From the NCBI GenBank assembly GCA_030267565.1, contig BRXU01000016.1, forward strand, positions 126,501 to 190,500: a DNA stretch of 64,000 nucleotides, written 5' to 3'. The stretch is from Pleodorina starrii (taxonomy: Eukaryota; Chlorophyta; Chlorophyceae; Chlamydomonadales; Volvocaceae). Under the pieces are notes generated by a model, which was not told the DNA's origin, did not search any database, and worked only from the letters and a program-made list of their open reading frames with translations. This document shows, in pieces, positions 12,542 to 25,713 of the stretch (positions within the stretch are counted from its first letter, which is position 1; each line of letters opens with the position of its first letter). The position numbers were made by a program, and so were the translations under genes.

Positions 12542-15500
12542 ATGCAGCGAAAGGCAAAAGCTAGGCTTGCCAGCGCGCTGGCCGCTGTCGTATGTATCCT
12601 CTGCTGTGCTGGAAGGGTTGATGGGCAGCCATCATGTAGCCTGGACACACTCCTGAGCACTTCAACCTATGGTGGCAGATACACTTTAGTCCCGAGCGGC
12701 TGCTCTTTACTGGGCCCAGCGGGAAAACCTATATCTGTATCTTCAAGCTTAACTCTGAATGGAGATTTAAGCGGGTCTGGTTCCCTCGATACGGGGTTCC
12801 TCAGTGGTGCGGTAATCTTCGCCCCTGGTAAGGACAGCACTTTCGGACTTCGCAAGCGTGCACACAAGGTGAAAATCGCCATTCCTTGCTGACATATGAA
12901 ACTCCGCTGTGCATGACCGCAGGCACGGCGCTCACAATTGACAGCTTGCGGCTGTATAATGTGCGGTTTGGGCACGCATCACTCTTCTCGCTGTCGGCAT
13001 TCAACACTTCACAGCTCACGTTGTCTCGCGTGACGATTGAGACGGACTGTCTCACTCTCCTTACCCTCGCCAGCGACAGCCCAACCACCGTGGTGCGCGG
13101 TCCCGCGCACCTGTACGTGGCCAACTACACCTCAAACAATGTTCGAGCTATTGCCCTCAACATCACTTGTGACCTCCCAATCGCCAGCGCAAATCGCAGC
13201 GAAGTGACCGTTCAAGACAGGTAAGGGCGGGGGAGGGGAACCAACCGCTGCAAACCAGCCCTCACCCCCTCCCCCCACAGCCTTTACGCCACCTACCTTG
13301 CTACCAGGCACCTCACCAGCGGCCTCCGCTGCGCTGGGTGATCGCCTGACTCCAACAACAAATCACGCACCCCATGGTGACATCCGCGCCTCCCGCGCCA
13401 TCCCATCCGCACCGCACTGCAAGGAAAGCCCCCACCCCACCCCACCCCGCCCCCCGCCGCGCAGCACGCTGCAAACCACCCTGGCAACACCCCCCCTGTC
13501 TGCTCTCCCCGCCCAGTCCCCAGCCCCGTCATTCCCGCAGACACGTCACACGCACTCGCCCCGCCTCCTCAGGCCTCTCCACAACTCAACTAACCCCACC
13601 CCGCCCACACGTGGAGTAACCCCGCCACGTGGAATAACCCCGCCTCCCGCCGTCCTGCCCGACTCGCAGCTTGCAGCTGTACAACGCGCTGGTCATGTAC
13701 GCAACCAACGCCAGCGCCACCGCCGGCGCTCCGCTTGGGGCCGCCAGCACCGGGCCGGTCCCCACGCTGCTTGCCAGCCGCAACATCACCATTTCCGCGG
13801 CCCTGTGGAAGCGGCCCAGCCCGCTGGTCGTGACGCGCAGCGTCACGCTGATGGGGCCGCCCGACTCGTTCAACGTGCTCGACCTGAACGGCGTGGTCAA
13901 CGCGGTCAGCCTCGCCGGCGGCGTCATGTTTACGCTGGAGAACTTCAACGTAGTAAACGCCGGGGCGCTGCGCGGCGTGCTCCAGCAGCCGAACATCTTG
14001 TCGGTGCTGTCGATACCGGTGAGGCAGCAGCAGAGCCAAGCCTGGGCCAGTCTGGCAGGCAGGCTGGCGCGCGCACGCGTCTCTGGGGCGCCCGCGGGAA
14101 AAGTCGCGTCCCCCACGCGGGGCGCCGCACCGCGCCGCGCCGTTCCCTCCCTCACCCTCACCGAGCCACTGCACTCGGGGGCTACCCGCCCTTTACGTCT
14201 GTCAACCCGTCAGCTTTTCTTTTGACCCATTTGGACTGCCGTACGATACCCCGCTCTTCCGTGAGGCGCCACGAGCAAGGCGCGCGTGCCGTGCCCCTAC
14301 CTCCCCACAGTGTGAGCTCAGCCTCCTGCCATAACCGTAACCGCGCACGCGCACCGCCTTGCATGCCTCGGCGAAACCCTAGCGCCGTTTCGGGCTGTTA
14401 TTTGTTTGTCATGTTGGAGGTCCTGTTGGCCCGTTTGCACTGGCGCGGCGCCACGGCCAAGGCTGGCCGCGTGGCGCGACAGGCCGTGCGCCCGACTGAC
14501 CCAGCCCAGCCCGCCCCGGTCCGGCCCCGCCTTTGTCCCTGTTTCGTTGGTCTCCGTGTGCCCAACTGCCCCCCGTGTGCGTCCCGCCACTTGACTCTGT
14601 CGGTGCCCCGCAGGTCTGGTTCTTCCAGTTCCCCAGGTGGGAGAGGAGCACGTGGTCTGGCCCAGGCGCCGCCCGGGCCCCAGTCTGTGTCTGCGCAGCT
14701 CGGAAGCTGGGTAGTAAATAAGAAAGTCCCGCAGCAGCGATGGGACGGGGAGGCGATGGAAGAGGGATCCCGCGGGCCGGCCCCGTGCCGCGACGTCCGC
14801 AGCACAGAGAGACAGACATGTTGGCAATCATCAGCCGCAACCATCAGCCGCGGAGCGGCGGAACGGGGCGGCCGGCGTAACACATCCGGGGCACGGCGGC
14901 CGGCGGGAAACGCCGGGCCGGCAGCGCAAACGCTGCTCGCTGCCCTCCCCTCGTGCCCTTTTCTCTTGCCGCTTGCATCGTTGCCTGGACTCCTCTCCGC
15001 CCTGGCTGCTGCTGCTGCCGCTGCCGAACCCCTCTCTTGGTTTGCCTGCGTCGGCATCCCCCCTTTTCCCGTCGCTGCGGTTTCATGCCTCCCTTGTTAC
15101 CTTCCACTCACTCACCCCCGTCTGGCAACTGCGCTTTTGCAACCTCACCTGCGCAGGATCCCCACGGCGCCGCAGCTGACGCTCCGGCGCTGCACGCTGC
15201 TGCTGCCGCCCAGCGAGTACCAGTACTTCATCGCCTGGACCTGGGTGACCACCTCGCCGGTGGTCAACGACATAGCGCAGCAATTCAAATCGTCCACCAC
15301 AGTGATCAACGTGAGTGGCGGACGGTGGGGGTGGGGGGGGGTGGCATGGGTGCGGGCGGCGCGCATGGGCAGGCACAGGACGCACATGGGCGGGCGTGCC
15401 AGCCCGTGGGTGCACAGAGGCAGCGGACGGGCGCACCCGCCCGTTGGGTGTTGGGAGCCAAACGGTGGTAGTGGCATGAGGCGTGGGGGCATGGACGGAC

Positions 15501-18500
15501 GGGACGGGACGAATGGGGCGCGGCGGCCGCAGCGCCTCTGGGGGGTGTGAGGCCCGGGCCCGGGCGAAGCGAATGGCAGGAGGGGAGTACGCATGTCGTC
15601 GCCTGGGATGTGCTCCTCCCTCTGCCCGGGTATGGCAGCCCAGTAGCGGTGAGACTAGGCGGGATGCGCCGGCAAAGCGGGCTGGAGGTAAGAGGTTGTC
15701 CCGCCTCCCGTGCGGCGCGTCTTGGTCGTGCAGCTCAGCTCGAGGGTAAGAAAAAAGATTCTGCAGCGAGGGGACGGTAGCGGTCCGCGGGGGTGGGAAA
15801 GGCGGGCAGGGATGCTGCGCGCTCGGGGGGCTGGGTACGGCCTGCAGCGGTCCGGGGCATGGGCTGGGGGCACCGCTACCAGCCCAGCCCAGCCAGCCAG
15901 CCGCCGGTTGGTTCCCACCTCACACCTCACCTGATACGCCGTCCCTCGCCTCTGCACTGTACCCGTCGCCTCAGTTCCTTGGCTGCGGCTCGTACTTCTC
16001 CACGCCTCCGCACCCCCCACCACCGCCGCCCGCCCCCTGCCTCCTCGTGGGACCCACTCGCCCGGTCCGGATCCGCTCCTGCCCCCGACCCCCGGCCCCT
16101 GCCTCGGCCCCTGCCCCGCCCGCCGACCCGCAGTTCACGAGCTCCACCAACGAGACGCTGAACTTCAGCCGACTGACCGGCACCGGCCTGGACCTAATCA
16201 ACATCACGCTCAGCTTCCTGCTGCGCGGCGCGGTGTACGACCCCAGCCTGGTCCTCGACAACCCCATCGTCATGCAGGCCTTCATCGGCGCGCCCAACCT
16301 CACGCTCGTGCCCGTGTACGACGTGTACGACCTGATGTCGGTGCTGGCGGCCGCGCAGGCCTCGGAGCTGTCGCAGGGCATAGTGCTGTGCATGCTGCAA
16401 AACATAACCCTTGACGCGAGCGTGTGGCCGCCCGGCGGCTACAACCTGTCGATGCCGGTGCTCCTGGTGGGCCAGAGCAACGCCGGGCGAACCACGTGGC
16501 TGGACTTTCGGCGCGTGGCGAGCTTTGTGCGCGTCTCGGGCTGCCTGCCGGACGTGTACGTGTTCGTGCAGGGCATGCACCTGGTGAACCTTCCCAACGG
16601 CATGCTGCGGCCAGCGCCGACCCGCGGGTCGGCGCTGGCCGCCGCCGCTGCCGCGGTGGCGGCGGCGGGCCTGGACGACGTCACCGTCTACCTGACCAAC
16701 TTCCAGCTGGCGCCCGCTGCCACGTGAGTGCCACGTAATTACCTTGACAGCAAGTGCCGCAATGACTTGCTGCCAAAGCTTGTCCAGCTTCGTTGGCAGT
16801 GAGTGCCGCAATGACGTCATGACCGCTTGCCCAGCTTCGTTGGCAACGAGTTATACGAGTGCCGCAATGACTTGCTGCCGGCTTGCCTTGCCGGCAATGA
16901 ACGGCGCGACGCCGCCTGGCCCGGGCCTCTTGGAAACGATTCGCCGTTTGCGCTGCGCTTGACCCTCCGGCCCCCCCCCCCCCGCGCACGCAGGAGCTGC
17001 GGGGCAGCTGGGCCCCCGCAGGTCTTCCTCAACCAGACGACGCTGGTGGTCACGTTTACGGAGTTCCGGTTGATCCACGGCGTGGTGATGCGTAGCGTGG
17101 GCACGTCGTCCAACGGCAGCGGCACCGTGGTCGGCTCGCCGTTCGCCTACGACCTGTGCGTTGCGGGGCGGGGGGTTATCCACGTATGCGCGGGGCGGGG
17201 CGTTGCCGGGGGATCGCGGGGGCGGGGAGGCGAAGGGCGCCTGCCTTCCTGCCCTCTCTGCTTGCCTGCTCGCCTGCTAAGAGCGTTTGCACGGGTTTGC
17301 ATGGATGGGCGTGTGCGCCGCGTTAAGCAGCCTGCGCGGTCCTCCGGCTGTCTCAGCTGCGCTTCCCTGGTCTCTCCTCCTCCATTGCCGCCAGCGGCCG
17401 CATTGCCCCGCGTTGCGTCCCCTGCGAGCCTCCCCGCGAACCCCCCTGTGTATCCCCCTCCTTGCTCGCCCGCAGCTCCAACGTCGTGTCGAACAACATC
17501 TACCTGCTGGACGTCAACGGATGGGGCTGGAACGGCTTCAAGGTCAATCTGACGTACGAGTGCCCGGCGGGGGTGCCGCTGCTGTACAACAACGTGTACG
17601 AGCCGCTGGGCGAGTTGCGTGAGTCAGAACGGGCCCGGGCGCGGAGCGGCGGGCGGGCGGGCGGGGGGTGGGTTTGGGGTTGTTTTAGGGGCGCTTCTTG
17701 GAGCTCCGGCATGAAGAACGCGGGCCGGACGCGACTGCGCATCCCATCCGCTGTCCCCCATTTATTCCCGCCAACCGCACCTATTGGGCTCCGCGCTCCG
17801 GCGACGGGCTCGGCAGGACCACCGCCCCGCCCCCCGGTCCCCCGGTCCCGTCCACACCCCACCTGCCCACACACTCCATCTGCCCACACACTCCATCTGC
17901 CCACACCCCACCTGCCCACACACTCCATCTGCCCACACCCCACCTGCCCACACTCCATCTGCCCACACTCCATCTGCCCGCTGTCCGCTCGGCCTACCCC
18001 GGCAGCTCCTCCGGCGCCCGCGGACGTCAGCGGCCTGCGCGGCTGGCAGGTCGCCCTCATCGTCATCGGCGGCGTGCTGCTGCTGGCGCTGGTGGCGAGC
18101 CTGGTCGCCTGGCGCTCCAGCGTGCGGCGCCTGCGCCACGAAGTGGAAGCGGTCAAGTCCGGCAACACGGACAAGAAATCCAGCGACGCCAGCGCCGACC
18201 AGGACACGGCCAGCGCCGGCGGTCGCCTGGGCAGCAGCGCCGGCGGCGGCGGCAATCAGCTGGATGTCGGCGGCGGCGGCGGCAACGTCACGCCGGGGTC
18301 GCCGGGCGGCGGCGCCAAGGGCTCGCACAACGGCGGCGGCGGGCGCGGCGGCGGCGGCGGCGGCGGCGGGGGCACGAGCGATGACTCAGCGGCGGCGGCG
18401 GCGGCGGCGGACCGGCCGCCTCTGGAGGTGCTGAATAGCATGATGGCGGCGCTGACGCATGAGATGGACGACCGGCACCTGAACATCCTGGAGGTCATTG

Positions 18501-19722
18501 GCCAGGGCGGCTTCGGAGTGGTGTACAAGGGTGAGTGCGGCGTGGCGGCTGGTGGTGGTGGTGCTGTTGGTGGTGGTGGTGTGTGCAACCCGCGCGACGA
18601 TCCTCGTCCCACCGCTGCGGTACCGGTCCCGGCACCTCGCGTCTCGCCCTCAGTTAAGTTACCATGTAACTGCGTTGCGTTCCCTCGTCCCGGGCCTTTT
18701 TCTATTACCCCCGGAAGGATTCTTCTGATACGTTACCGTTCGCGGGCCCCGGCCTATACGTGGATACCCCCCCCCGCCCCCGCCCCGGTGATTCCCATGG
18801 CCGGCCGCAGGTGTGTGGAAGGGCCTGAACGTGGCCGTGAAGACGATCACGTTCCAGGACCGGGTGGCGGGCGGCGAGAAGGCGCAACACCGGGCCATCC
18901 TGGAGGCGGCCATCTCTTCCTCCCTAGCGCACGTGAGTGGCGGGCGGGAAGGACCGTGGCGGGTGGGATGCACTGGGATGCATCCCCAGTCCGTTTTCTG
19001 GCGGCGGTGCACTGCCTGCCTCCTGCGGTGGTGTGAGCCCTGCCCTGCGCGCGCTGATATGTTCCCGAAAACGGATTTTGTGATCTGCGGCTTTGTCGGC
19101 GTGCCTTGCCTGTCTGCCCCAAACGCCACACCCTAACCCGCCTGCGCGCCCCTTCCCCCTGGTGCCCCCGCTGCAGCCGAACGTGGTGACGACGTACTCG
19201 TACGACATCAAACCCTTGACGTAAGGCCTCGGGGGCAGTGGCAGGGGGTTGGGTCTCAGCGGTGTCGGGCGCTGCGCTCGCCCTGCATATCATTACATGC
19301 TTGATGCGCTTCGTGCACCCCGGCAGTGCCGTGCCCCCCGGGGGTCCTTGGTCACCACCACCACTGCACACGCATTAGACGACGCGGGAGCCACCGAAAC
19401 CCCTTAGCAGGAGCTCAGCTTTGGCTTTGGCTTTTATTGGCCATCGTAGACATCGAGTGAGGCATTGGAGACCTGCTACACACACTGGGTATTCAGCATC
19501 AAATGAGACATTGGACGGGTGCGGGGACATTGGACCGGGCGGTCCGCGAGGTTGAGGCCTCGTCGCTCGCTCTGCCCGCCCTACTGCGCTGCGACCTGAC
19601 CCTGGGCATCCCCCTCCCCTCTCCTCTCCTCCCCCGCACACACACCCCGCACACACCACCCCTCATCCACCAGGGTGCAAGGCGCCTCCTGCTCGGACAG
19701 TCCGGACAGCGGCCAGAACGGC

Positions 19723-19756
<34 letters not shown>

Positions 19757-22406
19757 GGGGGATGAGAATCATCGACAAGCGTCCCGTGTTGGACTGGAAA
19801 CTGTACCTCGTACAGGAATACTGTGATGGGGTAAGTCGCAAGGTATCTCATGGCTGGCCCGCTGGCTGGCTGACTGGCTGGCTTACGAGCTGACTTCCTA
19901 CGTTCCTGGCTGCTCGACTGACTGGCTGCTCGACTGACTGGCCCGCTGCCCACCCTGCGGGCTCTGCGCACCGACCCATGGGCCGCAGGGGTCGCTGCGG
20001 ACGGCCATTCTGAAGCGGAAGTTCTTCGACGCCAAGAAGGGAGAGCCGCGCGTGGTGCGTCGGGCGGGCGGCGCGTGGGATCGCGACGCGAAGGGGGCAG
20101 AGACCAGAGAGGGAGAGAGAGAGCCGGGAAGGGGAGAGAGAGGGGACGGGCCCGCCGGGAGCGTCCACAGCATATGGACAGCGATGGCCTATACGGCCAG
20201 GATAACCCACCAACGTGGATAGCTCACCAACGCGGATAGCGGCCCACCACGCGTCGCCCCCGCAGGAGATGATTCTGGACACATGTTTGGAGCTCACAGG
20301 CGGTCTGGTGCACCTGCACGAACGAAACATCATCCACGGGGACCTGGTGAGGCCGGGAGCCCCACCGTCGCCCCAATGCTGCGTACTGCGCTGCGGCTTT
20401 CTTGCACCCCCCCCCTCCCTCGCCCGGACTGTCATGCCTCTCGCCCCGTCGTCGCCCGCGCGCCTACACCCGCGCCGGCGCCGCTTGCCTGGCCCGGCGT
20501 CTCGTATCCGCGTCACCGCGGTGTACCGCATACCGCGTATACTCGCAGCAGCGCCGCCACCACCACCACCGCCACCACCACCAACACGACCGCTCCCATT
20601 GTGGCCGCGCGGCCACTTTCCTGGCCCGTCGGCGCCGCTGCCCGTGAGCCTCGGGGCCATGGCATACCTGCTTGCTTCCCTTCCACGTGTTGACGCCGTC
20701 TCCGTCCCTCCGCTGCGGTGTCTTCTACTTACCTCCCTTCCTCGTGTTGACAACCCGCGCAGAACCCGAACAACGTGTTGCTCAAACGCGACCCGTCGAA
20801 GAAGTACGGCGCAGTGTGCAAGATCGCGGATTTCGGGTGCGTGCCCGGTCGGGTCGCTGCCCTGCCCTGTCCGGACGCTGGGGCCTCCGGGAGCGTCTGA
20901 GGGGCGTTTGGGGCTGGCTCTCTGGCTGGCTAGCTGGCTGTCGTTTGTAGCGCGTCCCCAAACGTTCAGTTCCCCAATCGCCCCACGTCCCCAACTCAGG
21001 CAAACTCGTGTGATACCCGGAATTACACCGCTCGGAGTCCACAAGCAACGCTATTCGGGTTTCCCCAATTCGGATTTCCACCCACCTTACCTGTATCCCC
21101 CACCTGCATCCTCACACGACGCAGGTTGAGCATCAAGATGAACGCCGATCAGAGCCACATCAGCAACATGCGGAGAGGCACGGTACGGAGAACGGCGGCG
21201 TTGCGTCACTGCTCACTGGGCGACGTTGGCGACACCTACGTTGTCACCCCGGACCTTGCTTGCTTGCTGCTGTGGGCTTCCGGGAGCGTGTGCCGGAGAG
21301 GCTCTTTTACCGCGAGAGGCTGAAAAGGCTCAGCTTGGGGGGCGGTGTCAGGTCCACCGAGCACACCGAGCCGATGGGGGCGGCTCCCATGCCGCCGCGT
21401 TGGGCGCACACACCCTGTGCGTCCTCTCGCGCCGCTCCTACGAGCGGCGCCGCCCGTCTTGTTGCTCGCGCCTGTCTGTCTGCTTGCCTGACCCTCCTGC
21501 GACCCGCCTCTTGACCCTCCTCTCCTCAGCCTTTCTACACCTGCCCCCAAATCCTGGCGCGGGGCAACATGACCAAAGCAGCGGACGTCTACTCGATGGG
21601 CGTCATGATGTGAGTATAGGATGTGGGCGGGCCGCGGCCACGAGGAGAGGAGAGGAGAGGGCTCGTGTGTGGAGGGCGCGTGGAACGGAGGAGCGGTGAC
21701 GGGGGCAGTTGGGGACCGATTGCGTGGAAAGCACGTGGCCAGAGTCATCCGGCGCACCCCGGAGGATGTGGGACCTTAGGAGCGCAAGTGCCGCGGCGCC
21801 TGGTGGACTGGTGGTAACTGGCGACTGACTGACTGACTGGTCAGGCCCCGCCCGCCGCGGGGAGGGCGGCGGGGCCTGCCCGCCGCCCTCCCCGCCCTCC
21901 CTGGAGCTACGTGTCCATCCCCCGCAAGCACCACCTCCTGACCGTTTCCTGGCCGCCTCTCCCTCCCTTCACCTCTAGGGCCATTTTTGGGAATTGTTTC
22001 ACCGTTTCACCTTGGCTCGCCTCCCCCCACACTCCCAGCTGTGCCTTCTGACGTCTGAGCTGGCCTGTTGCCCATGCGTGTACCTCCTCGTCCCGTCCGC
22101 GTACGGTACCTCCCACGCAGGTGGGAGATGTACCACTGCTGCATGTCCTACCGCTCACTGCCCTCGGGCTTCACCGCGCGGGAGAACTTCCCCAACTTCC
22201 CGCGCAAAGCCGCGCACGACTTCGCTCGCCTGGTGGGCACCTGCCTGGACGCCGAGCCGGCCCAGCGACCCACCTTCCTGCAGCTCCGCAGCGAGCTCGA
22301 GGCGCAGCTGCTGGCGTTCAAGCACGGCGAGCTGCGCTCGGGGGAGGAGGTCCTGGGCCCCGACCCGGGCGGCGACGCGACGCACCTCGCCGCCTGCCAG
22401 GACTGA
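12542..22406 (+). CDS. Receptor-like protein kinase (ectodomain, one TM, TKL-type kinase)
   Basis: An 18-exon model of 1165 residues closes in phase throughout. Exons: 12542-12827, 12923-13220, 13670-14018, 14614-14636 (23-bp mini-exon), 15157-15310, 16134-16723, 16994-17155, 17476-17618, 18006-18530, 18811-18932, 19177-19220, 19674-19830, 19989-20054, 20266-20346, 20763-20836, 21125-21182, 21530-21609 and 22121-22406. A signal peptide is followed by about 650 ectodomain residues rich in N-x-S/T sites with repeated short beta-like segments. A TM segment (WQVALIVIGGVLLLALVASL, about 682-704) and a Gly/Ala-rich juxtamembrane stretch come next. The kinase shows GQGGFGVVYKG (about 835), VAVKTI, HGDLNPNNVLL (997-1007), DFGLS, and DVYSMGVMMWEM. 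HRD is HGD, so it is a non-RD kinase, and the APE motif is CPQ. It probably sits in the plasma membrane and signals from an unknown ligand. A TGTAA at 22501 may be the polyadenylation signal. Confidence 0.9.
16740..16885 (+). repeat. Intronic repeat around AGTGCCGCAATGAC
   Basis: In the kinase intron 16724-16993, the motif AGTGCCGCAATGAC occurs three times (about 16752, 16803, 16859). Two copies are followed by TTGCTGCC, and two by CAGCTTCGTTGGCA further on. Related ACGAGTGCCGCA strings occur at about 10710 and 26228. Confidence 0.6.
17851..17980 (+). repeat. Minisatellite in a kinase intron
   Basis: Roughly 130 bp of alternating CACACTCCATCTGCC and CACACCCCACCTGCC units directly before the exon that encodes the transmembrane segment. 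Confidence 0.85.
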
Positions 22407-25400
22407 CGCCGTGCCGCGTCGCTGATCGCGCATATAAAGATGCGCCGAGTGAGGGTGTGCCGAGTGGGCGCGCGCCGCCGCGCCGCGCGTCGTCGGGCGC
22501 TGTAAAGCGGAGGGGAGCGGAGCGCGACGGAGCTCGCGTTCGCGGGCTGGGAGCGGCCTCGGCCCCAGGAGCCGCCTGGGACGAGAGACGGGAGGCCGCG
22601 ACGGGAACTCCGGACTCGCCCAGCCCCGGGAGTTGGGGCGGTGCCTTGCGTCCGCTTAACTGCAACAGCGCTTCACCGTCCCCGCACCGCACCGCAGACA
22701 TACCGCCGAATCGCGGCCGCAGCAGCAGCTGCAGCAGCAGCAGGTCAAAACGGAGCAGCGAAAGGCGCTGGTGGCGCAGGCTGCTTGGTGGCTAGGGCAG
22801 CTTGGTGGTGGCACGGAGGGCGGTGCGGCTCGCGGCGGCGGGCGACAGCGGCAGCGGCAGCCGCGGCGAGTGACGCAGTGCAGCGCCGGAACCGCGCGCT
22901 CTGGTGGCAAGGGCGCAGCATCCGGGGTCGGCGGGCGTGCGTGCGTGCGCAGCGGGGGGCGCTGCGTGTGCAACGTGCAGGCGCGGTGCAGCGCACAGCC
23001 GTCCGGGGTCGGCTGCGGCGGCGTGCCACCGCCGGATGTCGACCCAGGGAAAGGCCGTGGGGGGCTGGTCCCGGGGCGCGATGGGGCCGGGCCACTGCGC
23101 CGCCGCAGGCGGCGCTCTCGCGGCGTGACTCTCCGACGCATCCAAACGTCCGTATGCCGCGCACCTCAAATCGAGGCGCCTGCTCGCAGCGGCGTTGTGT
23201 TGCACGTGGGGGCGTGCTTCGCGCGCGGTCTCGGCTTGGTTATGGTGGTGGGAGGGAGGGCGGGAGTTGTGGCGCTTGGCGGCGTGCAGCGCCGTGCAGC
23301 GCCTTGGCGGCATTGAGCCCGGGGGGCTTCTGAGGTTGCCGAACGGGCGGCGGGGCGGGCCGGGGCGGGAGGCTGATCCGGCGTTTCGGACCGTCCCGGG
23401 CAAGCCCCACTCCCCTCCCGGTTGGAGTCGCCGGGGTAGGAGAAAAAGCAAAGACGAAGACGAATGTTGTGAATTCAATGGGCTGTGGGGGTTCATAATC
23501 CAAGGATTGAAATAAGCATAACGGGGCTTTGCTACGAGTTTCGGCCGGGCGGGTGGCGAGGCAGGGGCAGGGGCGTTGCCCCATGGGGTTGGGGGGTCCA
23601 TCGATGAACCGGTGATGCTGTCCAGGCGCCGCCTGTGTGCCCTTGCTGTGGGCGCTTGCTGTATTGCGCTGCTGGAGGTATCTGGGGGCGGGGGCGGGGG
23701 GTGGGGGAAGCGGAGGTCGATAGCAGGTAGCCTTGTCCTATCCACTCGATGGCGTATCTCGTCGCGAACTTAATGAGTCAAGGAACCCTTTGGTATCTTA
23801 GTTGTCGCGATGGCGCGCCGGGAGCGCCGGCGGCGGCACCTCCTCCGTGTGCGTCCGGCCCTGCCTGGCCCGGCCCGGCATGGCGCGTTTGACTCCTTGA
23901 CCAACTCTTGACGGTCCCAGCTAGCCTAACCTGGCGGTGGCGGTGGGGCCCCGGCGGCGGTGGCGGCGGCGGCAGTGGGGCGGCAGCGGCTTTTGTGGCG
24001 GCGGTGGGTGCGGCGGCGGCCAAGAGGGCATTCTGACGCCCGCGCCACCGCAACTGCCAGCAAGGTTTCCTCTTTGCTAGCTCGGGTGTATGGCACCGGC
24101 CCGCTCTAGGGCCCAGCTCGGGCCAAGACCCAGTCCCGTCGCGGTGCCGAGGCCGGTGGCGCCGCCGCCGCCGCCGCAAACTATTGCGGCTGGTGTGCCT
24201 GCGCCTGCTGCCCATGCCGGTGCCGGTGCCGGTGCCGGTGCCGATGCGGTTTATCGGCGTCTTTGCGATACATGCTTGCCAGGGTCCCGTGGGGCCGCAC
24301 GGTTGCGGGACATGCGCGTGGCGGGTGGCGGGGGGAGAGAACAATTGGGCCGAGCATGTGCATCTTGTGTCTGCGAGTGGGTTGATGCTGTTCAGGGAAG
24401 TATCGCCCTGCTGCTGCTTATATATGCATACATGTACGGTACATGCGTGCGTGTGCGCGTCCGTGTGCTGGCGCGTGTACAGCCGCGTGTGTGTATTGGA
24501 TCGCGCGCGTGCCGGGAAACCCCGGGAGTGAATGTCTCCAGGTGTCTCGGCTGCTAAGAGCTTGCTGTGCATATACGCGCAAGGGCTTGTGCGAGTTAAT
24601 TGTTGGGCGAGAAGGGCGTCACTCGTGAGACTCGCCGTCTGCCCCCCTTCCGGGACGGCACTGGGAACTGAAAGGGCTCTCGCGGCCCACTACCCGCTAC
24701 CCAACACCCTACTGTGTATTGTGCAACATGTCTCGCGGCCCACTCGCGAGGGTGCGGCGGAAGCGCGCACAAGGACCCGCAGATGGCCGCGGCTGGCGTT
24801 GCGCAGTCCGGGCTACCGCTATCGCTATCGCGTGTTTGACTTCAGCTGAACTGATTTGCTTATTGGATAATGCACACACTGAAAATGACTGATTCGATCC
24901 AGGCCACAACAGGTGATTGAGCTTAGGGGTGGGGGTGGGGCGCGGGGTTCGCGCTTCCAGGTGCATTCTTGCTTTTTTCTTTCTTGGGGGCTTGGATGCA
25001 AGGGACGCTTGGTGCCGGTGCATAGCGCGGGTGCTGCGACAGCGGGGAAGACCTGGCTCTGGGGGCGGCGCTGGGTGTCGGCGCCGCATCGTATCGTGTC
25101 GTGTTGTTGTACGGGCGCCGCGCAAACATACGGCGCGGGTGCATGGTTGGGCCGCTCAAAAGTGTGGTGAACTACTGTAATTTGAATGCAGCGCGCTCCG
25201 CGCATTTTGCCCCCAGAGGGGATGTGGACGTGCATCGTCCATGCATTCACCGTTGGGCGAGCGGGTTGCCCACGTGACATGCGCATGCCATCTCCACCTC
25301 CGCTTTAAGTGTAAGCACAAGACTGCATGTAAGGTGGGCTTTCGTCTGGACTCCTCTGCTTGTTGCAAGCGCGTGCATCAGAGGGTTGGGGGCTGTTGAC

Positions 25401-25713
25401 GTCCCTTGGGTGTCGGCTGAATGCGAGTACAATGCATACAGGAGCTCTTATGGCTAGGATATGTTTTGGGTCCTAGAGTCAGCATTAGAATCTGAATCTC
25501 CTGAAGACTTGAAACCGGAAACCGGATGTACGACGTCCGAAAAGCGTTAGTAAGCTCTGAATGGCACCTGATGATTATAAATGTAGCACATTAAACCCGT
25601 GCTCCCCACAGCTAGTACCTGCCCTATCACTGCGTACATCCTACGCCGCGCAGCTTAGACGCGCTCTTAACACCTAGCTGCGCGGCACTATTTCGAAGTG
25701 ACATATAGCAGAG
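22407..25713. other. Intergenic stretch after the receptor kinase
   Basis: It starts with the kinase 3' UTR (TGTAA at 22501). The rest is GC-rich with overlapping ORFs on both strands, none with family motifs or splice support. It contains a GGTGCC hexamer run (about 24218-24243), a CATGTACGGTACATG palindrome (about 24430) and, near the end, the hairpin at 25645-25686. The promoter of the LRR gene must lie in the last part. Confidence 0.5.
25645..25686. repeat. Hairpin just upstream of the LRR start codon
   Basis: Arms GCCGCGCAGCT (25645-25655) and AGCTGCGCGGC (25676-25686) pair perfectly around 20 bases. The structure ends 27 bases before the ATG, so it may lie in the 5' UTR. Confidence 0.7.

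Noticed and set aside
13298..15550. 750-codon plus-strand ORF
   Set aside because: It runs through introns of the receptor kinase and overlaps its exons in the wrong frame; it is Arg/Pro-rich as expected for a GC-rich shadow frame.
22792..23745. 317-codon minus-strand ORF after the kinase
   Set aside because: Arg/Pro/Ala shadow composition with overlapping ORFs in several frames; nothing distinguishes it.
24880..24915. GATTCGATCC resembling a tRNA T-arm
   Set aside because: No matching acceptor, D or anticodon stems around it. No tRNA or rRNA was found anywhere in the window.
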